From positions 1 through 7,926 of the forward strand of contig JAFQPC010000147.1 of assembly GCA_017411935.1 (NCBI GenBank): 7,926 bases of DNA, in the 5' to 3' direction. Source of the DNA: Clostridia bacterium. Lineage in GTDB: Bacteria; Bacillota; Clostridia; Oscillospirales; CAG-272. Made by a program: the position numbers and the translations under genes. The notes beneath the pieces are model-generated. The model saw only the letters and a program-made list of their open reading frames with translations, was not told where the DNA came from and ran no database searches. Below, piece by piece: positions 1 to 5,952 of this stretch. The first letter of the stretch is position 1; each line of letters opens with the position of its first letter.

Positions 1-11
1 CAAAAAAGTAC

Positions 12-40
12 TTGCAATTTTCGCGATTTTATGATATACT
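12..40 (+). promoter_or_regulatory. Sigma-A-type promoter for metK
   Basis: The -35 box is TTGCAA (12-17) and the -10 box is TATACT (35-40), separated by 17 nt. A TG at 32-33, one base before the -10 box, makes it an extended -10 promoter. Transcription would start near 46-48, about 10 nt before the riboswitch P1 stem, which is the spacing expected if this promoter feeds the riboswitch. The assignment rests on consensus match and position only. Confidence 0.8.
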
Positions 41-56
41 GTATTTAATATAGAAA

Positions 57-140
57 TCTTATCAAGAGTGGCGGAGAGACAGGCTCGATGAAACCACGGC
101 AACCTGCGATTGCGTAAGGTGCTAATTCCGGAAGATGAGA
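57..140 (+). promoter_or_regulatory. SAM-I (S-box) type riboswitch aptamer, apparently lacking P4
   Basis: This leader RNA should bind S-adenosylmethionine and shut down metK when SAM is plentiful. P1 pairs 58-63 with 134-139. The conserved AAGAG (64-68) and GATGAAACC (87-95) elements are present. P2 pairs GTGG (68-71) with CCAC (94-97) and GAG (76-78) with CTC (84-86), with kink-turn-like bases between. P3 begins GCAACC (99-104) and returns as GGTGC (118-122). The L2 loop CAGG (80-83) can form the usual short pseudoknot with CCGG (128-131), with one mismatch. Only 11 nt (123-133) lie between P3 and P1, so the standard P4 hairpin is missing. The family assignment is secure from the core motifs and from its place upstream of metK. 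The subtype (SAM-I, reduced SAM-I or SAM-I/IV-like) is not. Confidence 0.92.
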
Positions 141-147
141 AGCTGTG

Positions 148-172
148 ATCTCCGGAGAACGGAGATTTTTTT
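148..172 (+). terminator. Riboswitch expression-platform terminator
   Basis: A 7-bp stem pairs ATCTCCG (148-154) with CGGAGAT (160-166) around the loop GAGAA, and seven T residues follow (166-172). It is a Rho-independent attenuator between the aptamer and metK. A competing antiterminator is visible: GG (130-131) plus AGAT (133-136) can pair with ATCTCC (148-153), leaving A132 bulged. This uses bases from both the P1 3' strand and the terminator 5' strand. An alternative partner is the self-complementary TCCGGA present at 127-132 and 151-156. The arrangement predicts an OFF switch: SAM stabilises P1, frees the terminator and stops transcription. Confidence 0.9.
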
Positions 173-198
173 GTTGCAGGACAGAAAAGGAGAAGGAT

Positions 199-1380
199 AT
201 GAAGAAAAAATTATTTACCTCGGAGTCGGTGACCGAAGGACATCCCGACAAAATTTGTGATAAAATTTCCGATGCGATTCTCGATGAGATGCTTCGTCAG
301 GATCCGATGTCGCGTGTCGCGTGCGAGACCTTCTGCACGACGGGACTTGTGACTGTGATGGGTGAGATCACGACGAAGGCATACGTCGATATTCCCACTG
401 TCGTTCGTGAGACGGTGCGTGAGATCGGTTATACCCGTGCAAAATACGGCTTTGACTGCGATAGTTGTGCCGTGATTTCCTCGATCCACGAGCAATCGCC
501 TGACATCGCTCTCGGTGTCGATAAGTCGCTCGAAGCCAAGGAAGGCGAGATGAACGACGGTCTCGACACGGGCGCGGGAGATCAGGGTCTGATGTTCGGT
601 TACGCTTGTAACGAGACCGCGGAGCTGATGCCTCTGCCGATCTCGCTGTCGCACAAGCTCGCGCTTCGTTTGACCGAGGTACGCAAGAACGGAACGCTTT
701 CCTATCTCCGTCCCGACGGAAAAACGCAGGTGACGGTCGAATATCACGACGATACGCCCGTTCGTGTAGATACTATTGTAATTTCTTCTCAGCACTCTGC
801 TGACGTTGAGCTTGCGACCATTCGCGAGGATGTGATCCGTGAGGTTATCACGCCGATCGTTCCTGCGGAGCTGATGGATGCCGAGACCAAGATCTATGTG
901 AACCCCACGGGACGCTTCGTGGTCGGCGGACCTGCCGGAGACACGGGTTTGACGGGTCGTAAGATCATCGTCGATACTTACGGTGGCTATTCACGTCACG
1001 GTGGCGGTGCATTCTCGGGCAAAGACCCGACCAAGGTCGACCGTTCGGCATCGTATGCGTGCCGTTATATCGCAAAGAATATCGTAGCGGCAGGACTTGC
1101 TGACCGTTGCGAGGTGCAGGTGGCATACGCCATCGGCGTGGCAAAGCCCGTTTCGGTCATGATTGATACTTTTGGTACGGGCAAGGTGGACGAGGACAAG
1201 CTCTCGGCAACCGTCGAACAGCTCTTCGATCTGCGTCCTGCTGCGATCATCAAGCGCTTTGATCTGCGCCGTCCGATCTATTGCCAGACGGCAGCGTACG
1301 GACATATGGGCCGCGAGGACATTGATCTTCCTTGGGAGAAGCGCGATATGGCAGAGGAGCTCAAAAAGCTTCTCGGCTGA
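199..1380 (+). CDS. metK: S-adenosylmethionine synthetase (methionine adenosyltransferase)
   Basis: The enzyme makes S-adenosylmethionine from ATP and L-methionine, releasing phosphate and pyrophosphate, in the cytoplasm. The 393-residue product has the usual family length (E. coli about 384). It carries all three MetK domains. The ATP-binding HPDK is at residues 15-18, the signature GAGDQG at 125-130 and the glycine-rich GGGAFSGKD at 268-276. The family's N-terminal [12 protein letters not shown] pattern directly follows the chosen start. ATG 199 is preferred over an in-frame GTG at 145 because AGGAG (188-192) sits 6 nt upstream of it and the 145 codon lies inside the riboswitch region. The gene is first in a likely operon and is controlled by the SAM riboswitch upstream, which forms a product-feedback loop. 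No terminator is seen after its stop codon. Nothing essential appears missing. Confidence 0.98.
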   Translation: MKKKLFTSESVTEGHPDKICDKISDAILDEMLRQDPMSRVACETFCTTGLVTVMGEITTKAYVDIPTVVRETVREIGYTRAKYGFDCDSCAVISSIHEQSPDIALGVDKSLEAKEGEMNDGLDTGAGDQGLMFGYACNETAELMPLPISLSHKLALRLTEVRKNGTLSYLRPDGKTQVTVEYHDDTPVRVDTIVISSQHSADVELATIREDVIREVITPIVPAELMDAETKIYVNPTGRFVVGGPAGDTGLTGRKIIVDTYGGYSRHGGGAFSGKDPTKVDRSASYACRYIAKNIVAAGLADRCEVQVAYAIGVAKPVSVMIDTFGTGKVDEDKLSATVEQLFDLRPAAIIKRFDLRRPIYCQTAAYGHMGREDIDLPWEKRDMAEELKKLLG

Positions 1381-1404
1381 TCTCTGACACCCCAAACCAA
1401 TCGC

Positions 1405-1419
1405 CCGCATATACTGCGG
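1405..1419 (+). other. Small hairpin just upstream of a ribosome binding site
   Basis: CCGCA (1405-1409) pairs perfectly with TGCGG (1415-1419) around a 5-nt loop. It ends three bases before the GGAGGTGA ribosome binding site (1422-1429) of the next gene. It has no U-tract, so it is not a terminator. It could protect the mRNA between metK and the next gene or tune translation, but a 5-bp stem may also occur by chance. Confidence 0.25.
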
Positions 1420-1434
1420 TGGGAGGTGAAGGGA

Positions 1435-1743
1435 ATGATCGCTTTTATTATCATTGAGCTTTTGATCGGTCTGTTTGCCTTAGGGGGCATTTACGGTGCG
1501 ATACATCTCATCGCGCGACGCTTCTTTGGCTCACGTCATACGATGCTTGCCATCGAGATTCTGACACAGCGCGACGCGGAATCGGCAGAGGTGCTGATTC
1601 GTGACGCGCTGTTTTCAGTCCTCACGCTTCGTTCGGGAAAGATTGCGGTACTGACGACCGAGAAGCTTTTGGAGGAAGAAGGATTTCAAAAAATTCTCAA
1701 ACGCTACGGCGTGGACGTTCGCGTGGTGGCCGAGAAAAAATAA
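1435..1743 (+). CDS. Small single-pass membrane protein of unknown function
   Basis: I do not recognise this 102-residue protein. Residues 2-26 are strongly hydrophobic and are followed by a basic stretch (R28, R29, R34), which suggests one N-terminal membrane helix with the rest in the cytoplasm. The soluble part alternates likely strands (about 36-43, 70-75, 93-98) with likely helices (about 50-65, 78-92), giving a compact beta-alpha-beta-alpha-beta pattern. It has no cysteine and no catalytic motif I can name. ATG 1435 is chosen over GTG 1426 because the 8-base site GGAGGTGA (1422-1429) overlaps that GTG and is well spaced for the ATG. The gene lies 54 bp after metK and 31 bp before recD2, so it is probably cotranscribed with both. 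The near-perfect ribosome binding site and its place between housekeeping genes argue that it is real. Confidence 0.85.
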   Translation: MIAFIIIELLIGLFALGGIYGAIHLIARRFFGSRHTMLAIEILTQRDAESAEVLIRDALFSVLTLRSGKIAVLTTEKLLEEEGFQKILKRYGVDVRVVAEKK

Positions 1744-1774
1744 AAAAACAAGAAAACAAAAGAAGGAGGAAGCG

Positions 1775-4012
1775 ATGGCAGAACAGACGGAACAGCGAAA
1801 CGAGTCGATGCAACGCCTTGAGGGCAGTGTGGAACGTGTGATCTATACCAACGAGGAAAACGGCTATACCATTTGCGATCTCGCATCCTCCGAGGGTGGG
1901 GAGATCGTCACGGTCGTGGGAATTATGCCGATGATCGGCGCGGGAGATCATCTTTGCGTGTACGGTCAGTGGACGCATAATCCAAAGTACGGACGGCAGT
2001 TTTCGGTGTCGGAATACGAACGTGTGATGCCTGCGGACACCGCGTCGATCCTGCGATATTTGGCATCGCGTGCGATCAAGGGGATCGGACCGAAAATGGC
2101 GCAGAGGATCGTCGAGGAGTTTGGCGAGGACAGCTTTGACGTGATTGAAAATCACCCCGAATGGTTGGCAAGCATCAAGGGGATCTCGATGAAAACAGCG
2201 CTCGCGGCTTCCGAGAGCTTTCGCGAGCAAGCGGGTATTCGCTCGGCAATGATGTTTTTCCGTGATTATTTTGGTGCGACTACCACAGTGAAAATTTATA
2301 AACGGTGGGGAGCGCACGCCGTCGATATTGCCAAGAAAAACCCCTACCGTCTTTGTAACGAGATCGACGGCATCGGCTTTGAGCGCGCCGATACGATGGC
2401 ACAAAAGCTCGGCTTCGAGGGGGATCATCCCGAACGATTGATGAGTGGCGTGTTGTACGTGCTCGCACAGAATGCAATGCAAAACGGACACGTCTGCTAT
2501 CCGCGTGAGACGTTGATTTCCACAGCGGCGACACTGCTTGGCGCGGAGATCGACCGTATCGAGACGGCAGTACTGATGCTTCTGAGAAACGGCAGCCTTT
2601 TTACCGTCCGTCATGGCGAGACCGAAATGATCTACGATGCGGCATCTTATCATGCCGAAAAATATATTGCAGAAAAAATGCTTCTTCTTGATGCGCAGTG
2701 TGCGTCGGTCGATCTGAGAGATATCGATGCCTTTATCGAGGGAGAGGAAGTCAAGCTCGGAATGCGCTACGCCTCTTTACAAAAGAAAGCCATTTCCGAT
2801 GCCCTTCGCTACGGTGTTATGATCCTGACGGGCGGTCCGGGTACGGGAAAAACGACGGTCGTTCGTGCGCTTCTTCATATTTTTGACAGTATGGGCTACG
2901 ATATTGCGCTTGCTGCGCCCACGGGACGTGCTGCTAAGCGCCTTTCCGAGGCAACCTCGAACGAGGCAAAAACGATCCACCGCCTTTTGGAGATGACCTA
3001 CGGCGAGGGAGAAAAAGCGACCTTTTTGCGAAATGAAAATGACCTTCTTGATGAGCAGATCATCATCGTTGACGAGGCTTCGATGATTGATAACGCGCTG
3101 ATGTGCGCGCTGCTCAAGGCAATCAAACCGGGCGCACGCCTCATTCTGATCGGAGATGCTGACCAGCTTCCGTCGGTTGGAGCAGGTAACGTGCTTCGCG
3201 ATCTGATCGCGAGCGAGCGCTTTGCGACGGTGCGCCTCGACGAGATCTTCCGTCAGGCACAGAAAAGTCTGATCGTAACGAATGCACACCTCGTCAACCG
3301 AGGGGAAATGCCGAATCTTTCGGTCAAAGACAACGATTTCTTTTTCCTTCGCCGACCCACCGACCGCGATATTGCGCTGACGGTTGCCGATCTTTGCGCG
3401 AACCGTTTGCCGAAGACCTACGGCGAGATGGCAAGACAGGGGATTCAGGTCATCACCCCCTCGCGCAAGGGCGAAGCGGGTACGGAGAGCCTGAACGTTT
3501 TGTTACAGAAAACACTCAATCCTCCTGCCCATACCAAACGGGAATACCGTTTCCGTGATCGCGTGTTCCGAGAGGGCGACCGCGTGATGCAGACGAGAAA
3601 TAATTACGATCTTCTCTGGAACCGAAATTCTGACGACAAGGTGGGAAACGGAATTTTCAATGGCGACATCGGTCGCATTGAGGAGATTGATGCGTCCGAA
3701 AAAGAAATGACGATCCTCTTTGATGACCGTCGCGTGATCTACGACTTTTCGGATCTTGAGGATCTTGAGCACGCGTATGCCGTGACGGTGCATAAGAGTC
3801 AGGGAAGTGAATATCCCATTGTGATTTTGCCGATGTGCTCGGCGGCATCTATGCTTCTGTCGCGCAATCTTCTTTATACCGCTGTCACGCGTGCGCAAAC
3901 GATGGTCATTCTCGTCGGACGGGAGGAGATCGTTTCCCAGATGGTTGCCAACGACCGACAGACGGGACGCTATACGGGGCTTGCCTCGTGGTTGGCAGGA
4001 GAAAAATCATGA
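1775..4012 (+). CDS. recD2: RecD2-type ATP-dependent DNA helicase (YrrC-like)
   Basis: This is a superfamily 1B 5'-3' DNA helicase of the RecD2 group, which works without RecBC in DNA repair and replication-fork maintenance. The 745-residue length fits (Deinococcus about 715, Bacillus YrrC about 800). An N-terminal OB-like domain (about 15-85) is followed by tandem helix-hairpin-helix segments (IKGIGPKMA at 101-109, SIKGIS at 133-138, DGIGFERAD at 198-206). The motor carries Walker A GGPGTGKTT (353-361), motif Ia APTGRAAKR (381-389), DEAS (433-436), motif III GDADQLPSVGAG (460-471), the FRQ motif (492-494), the HKSQGSE motif (673-679) and the motif VI region YTAVTRAQ (701-708). The HhH region separates it from RecD1 of RecBCD. 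The start ATG has AAGGAGG (1763-1769) 5 nt upstream. Its stop overlaps the comF start as ATGA, implying translational coupling. All motor motifs are intact. Confidence 0.96.
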   Translation: MAEQTEQRNESMQRLEGSVERVIYTNEENGYTICDLASSEGGEIVTVVGIMPMIGAGDHLCVYGQWTHNPKYGRQFSVSEYERVMPADTASILRYLASRAIKGIGPKMAQRIVEEFGEDSFDVIENHPEWLASIKGISMKTALAASESFREQAGIRSAMMFFRDYFGATTTVKIYKRWGAHAVDIAKKNPYRLCNEIDGIGFERADTMAQKLGFEGDHPERLMSGVLYVLAQNAMQNGHVCYPRETLISTAATLLGAEIDRIETAVLMLLRNGSLFTVRHGETEMIYDAASYHAEKYIAEKMLLLDAQCASVDLRDIDAFIEGEEVKLGMRYASLQKKAISDALRYGVMILTGGPGTGKTTVVRALLHIFDSMGYDIALAAPTGRAAKRLSEATSNEAKTIHRLLEMTYGEGEKATFLRNENDLLDEQIIIVDEASMIDNALMCALLKAIKPGARLILIGDADQLPSVGAGNVLRDLIASERFATVRLDEIFRQAQKSLIVTNAHLVNRGEMPNLSVKDNDFFFLRRPTDRDIALTVADLCANRLPKTYGEMARQGIQVITPSRKGEAGTESLNVLLQKTLNPPAHTKREYRFRDRVFREGDRVMQTRNNYDLLWNRNSDDKVGNGIFNGDIGRIEEIDASEKEMTILFDDRRVIYDFSDLEDLEHAYAVTVHKSQGSEYPIVILPMCSAASMLLSRNLLYTAVTRAQTMVILVGREEIVSQMVANDRQTGRYTGLASWLAGEKS

Positions 4013-4737
4013 AACGAAAAGAGTTTTTTGATCGTTTCGTTTTCGTTCGAAAATGTGTTGGTTGCGGAGAAATTCTTCCCTATGAACGCACGAAAGAAGC
4101 ATTTTGCTCTGACTGCATCGTTCGATGGCGGATGGCAAAGACAGAAAACTGCGCGGAATGCCTTCGTGTTGTGACCGAATGTACTTGCGCGCCTAAGGGA
4201 TTGCGTGGAGTTCGCTCTTTGCGGAAGGTATTCTTCTATCATTCGAAAAAGTACCGCGAACCGCAGAATAAGCTCCTTTATTTTCTGAAACATCATAGCA
4301 ATGCAAGAGCTTCCGAATTTGTAGCACGCGAGCTTGCTCCTGCGTTGAACGAGGAGATCGCGGCGTGCGGTTTTTCGGAGAAAAAAGATGAAGTTTTCCT
4401 TATCAACGTTCCAAGAGGACGTCGCGCCAAAACGCGGTACGGACACGATCAATCCGAGCTCGTTTGTCGTGCTTTGGCAGAAGTCTGCCAAATTACCTAC
4501 TGCGGATGCCTCGTTCGCGCTCGCAGAGGAACGGAGCAGAAGAAGCTCACGGGGGCAAAGCGTTTTGGTAACGTTAAAGGCGTGTTTTCACTTCGAGAGG
4601 GCACCGAACTCTCGGGAAAATGCGTGGTGCTCCTCGACGACGTCGTCACAACGGGCGCGAGTATGCTGGGCTGTGTCAAGGTTTTGCGCGCGGCAGGAGT
4701 GAGCGAAATTCTGGCACTTTGCATCGCGCAGGACTAA
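4009..4737 (+). CDS. comF: ComF family protein (zinc-finger phosphoribosyltransferase-like)
   Basis: ComF-family proteins have a phosphoribosyltransferase fold and are needed for DNA uptake in competent bacteria, where they are thought to act with DNA-processing helicases and DprA at the inner membrane face. They also occur in species not known to be competent. In this 242-residue protein an N-terminal zinc-binding region has cysteine pairs C16/C19 and C33/C36, followed by C48/C51 and C58/C60. The family motif corresponding to RGFNQ reads RYGHDQSE (143-150). The PRPP-binding loop is VVLLDDVVTTGAS (206-218), with both acidic residues and the TTGAS turn intact. An LTGAKRFGNVKG segment (180-191) precedes it, as in the family. 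ATG 4009 overlaps the recD2 stop by 4 nt and has AGGAG (3997-4001) 7 nt upstream. Starts further upstream would lie deep inside recD2. The exact biochemical reaction of ComF is not established. Confidence 0.93.
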   Translation: MKRKEFFDRFVFVRKCVGCGEILPYERTKEAFCSDCIVRWRMAKTENCAECLRVVTECTCAPKGLRGVRSLRKVFFYHSKKYREPQNKLLYFLKHHSNARASEFVARELAPALNEEIAACGFSEKKDEVFLINVPRGRRAKTRYGHDQSELVCRALAEVCQITYCGCLVRARRGTEQKKLTGAKRFGNVKGVFSLREGTELSGKCVVLLDDVVTTGASMLGCVKVLRAAGVSEILALCIAQD

Positions 4738-4773
4738 AAATAAAGAAAAAACGGGCGAGGTGACAATATCCTC

Positions 4774-4802
4774 TTGCAATTTGCAAAAAAATCCTGTATA
4801 AT
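4774..4802 (+). promoter_or_regulatory. Sigma-A-type promoter for the mreB-family gene
   Basis: The -35 box is TTGCAA (4774-4779), and a perfect -10 box TATAAT (4797-4802) lies 17 nt downstream. Transcription would begin near 4808-4810, leaving a leader of about 36 nt. The -35 hexamer is followed after one base by a second TTGCAA (4781-4786), giving a 13-base palindromic repeat that could be an operator or may be chance in AT-rich DNA. This promoter sits in the 108-bp gap after comF, where I see no convincing terminator, so readthrough from the metK operon could add to expression. Confidence 0.8.
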
Positions 4803-4845
4803 ATAAGTAATTAGGAAAAATCACCCTATTTTGAGGGGAGAAGTT

Positions 4846-5886
4846 ATGTGGAATTTCAAAGCGAAACAAATGTTGTCCAAGGATCTCGGCATTGATCTTG
4901 GCACGACAAGCGTTCTCGTTTATGTGGACGGGAAGGGGATCGTGCTCAATGAGCCCTCGGTAGTCGCAGTCGATAAAAATACCGACTGCATTACGAGGAT
5001 CGGCAAAGATGCTCAGGTGATGCTTGGACGAAATCCGAATCATATTGAAGTCATCCGACCTCTCCGCGACGGAGTGATCAATCGCTACGACGTGACCGAG
5101 AAGATGATCGAGTTCTTCATTCGCCGTGCGTGCGGAAACGCAGTGATGCGTCCGCGCGTGGTGATCTGTGTGCCGACGGATATTTCCGAGGTGGAGCAGA
5201 GAGCGGTGATGGACGCAGGCTCGCAGGCAGGGGCACGAAAGACCTATCTGATGGCAGAGCCCGTGGCGGCGGCACTTGGCGCGGGACTCGATATCTTCAG
5301 CCCGACGGGACATATGGTGGTCGATATCGGCGGTGGTACGACCGAGGTCGCGGTCGTTTCGCTCGGCGGTATCGTCGTATCCAAGTCGATCAAGATCGCG
5401 GGCAACCGTTTTGACGAGGCAATTATGCGTTATGTACGCCGAAAGTATAACATTGCGATCGGTGAGCGTACGGCGGAACAGATCAAGATCAAGATCGGCG
5501 CGGTATACGAGCACGGAACGGCAAGAACGATGGAGGTCAAGGGAAGATGTCTGATCCAAGGACTTCCCAAGGTCATTGAACTTTCTTCCAAGGAGATGCT
5601 TGAGGCGATGATGGAGCCGATCTCCGCCATCTTTGATGCTGTTTGCTCGGTCATCGAAAAGACACCGCCTGAGCTTGTGGGCGATGTACTTCGAAACGGA
5701 ATCGTGCTGACGGGCGGAGGAAGTCTTCTGTACGGTCTTGACCGTCTGATGGCAGACGTGATTGAGATCAAAACACGTGTAGCAAAGGAACCGATCAAAT
5801 GTGTCGCGCTCGGTACGGGCAAAATTTTGCAGTACCTTGATCGTTTGCCCGACGGAGTGATCGATCTTTCGCAACTGAAACGGTAG
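4846..5886 (+). CDS. mreB: Rod shape-determining protein, MreB/Mbl family
   Basis: This bacterial actin homologue polymerises on ATP under the membrane and guides side-wall peptidoglycan synthesis. The 346-residue length is typical. The actin-fold nucleotide site is complete: phosphate-1 loop IDLGTTS (16-22), AEPVAAALGAG (137-147), phosphate-2 loop DIGGGTTEVA (160-169) and adenosine motif VLTGGGSLLYGLD (287-299). The KTPPEL (272-277) and VALGTGK (320-326) segments are also MreB-like. The start ATG 4846 is chosen because AGGGGAG (4834-4840) lies 5 nt before it; the in-frame TTG at 4831 overlaps that site. No mreC or mreD follows, since the next gene is a peptidase, so this may be Mbl or a stand-alone paralogue rather than the operon MreB. 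The family is certain and the paralogue is not. Confidence 0.93.
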   Translation: MWNFKAKQMLSKDLGIDLGTTSVLVYVDGKGIVLNEPSVVAVDKNTDCITRIGKDAQVMLGRNPNHIEVIRPLRDGVINRYDVTEKMIEFFIRRACGNAVMRPRVVICVPTDISEVEQRAVMDAGSQAGARKTYLMAEPVAAALGAGLDIFSPTGHMVVDIGGGTTEVAVVSLGGIVVSKSIKIAGNRFDEAIMRYVRRKYNIAIGERTAEQIKIKIGAVYEHGTARTMEVKGRCLIQGLPKVIELSSKEMLEAMMEPISAIFDAVCSVIEKTPPELVGDVLRNGIVLTGGGSLLYGLDRLMADVIEIKTRVAKEPIKCVALGTGKILQYLDRLPDGVIDLSQLKR

Positions 5887-5903
5887 TACTATGGTAATAA
5901 AAA

Positions 5904-5935
5904 AGAAAGATTGGCTTTTCTGAGCCAATCTTTCT
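5904..5935. terminator. Perfect 13-bp hairpin between mreB and pepD, U-run only on the - strand
   Basis: AGAAAGATTGGCT (5904-5916) is exactly complementary to the arm at 5923-5935 around a 6-nt loop. On the + strand it is preceded by an A-run and followed by GCATCTAAGG, so it lacks the U-tract of an intrinsic terminator. Read on the - strand it is followed by TTTTTTATTA, which is a good terminator. It may still weaken readthrough from mreB or protect the mRNA 3' end. It also ends 7 nt before the pepD ribosome binding site (AGGAG, 5943-5947). Confidence 0.6.
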
Positions 5936-5952
5936 GCATCTAAGGAGAGATC

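Noticed and set aside
145..198. In-frame GTG extension of metK to 145
   Set aside because: It would place the start inside the riboswitch platform and terminator, without a ribosome binding site. MetK homologues begin near the ATG at 199, which has a good AGGAG.
45..251. Small - strand open frame opposite the riboswitch
   Set aside because: It overlaps a structured RNA and the metK start on the other strand, and shows no domain.
1697..2653. Antisense open frame of 318 codons on the - strand
   Set aside because: It is a shadow of the intact recD2 gene, with no family-like motifs.
4738..4790. Possible terminator after comF
   Set aside because: Only a 4-bp GAGG/CCTC pairing (4757-4760 with 4770-4773) is present, with no U-tract. 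This is too weak to call.
5864..5892. Possible separate promoter for pepD
   Set aside because: A TACTAT at 5887-5892 resembles a -10 box, but the sequence 17 nt upstream is not a -35 box, so the match is no better than chance.
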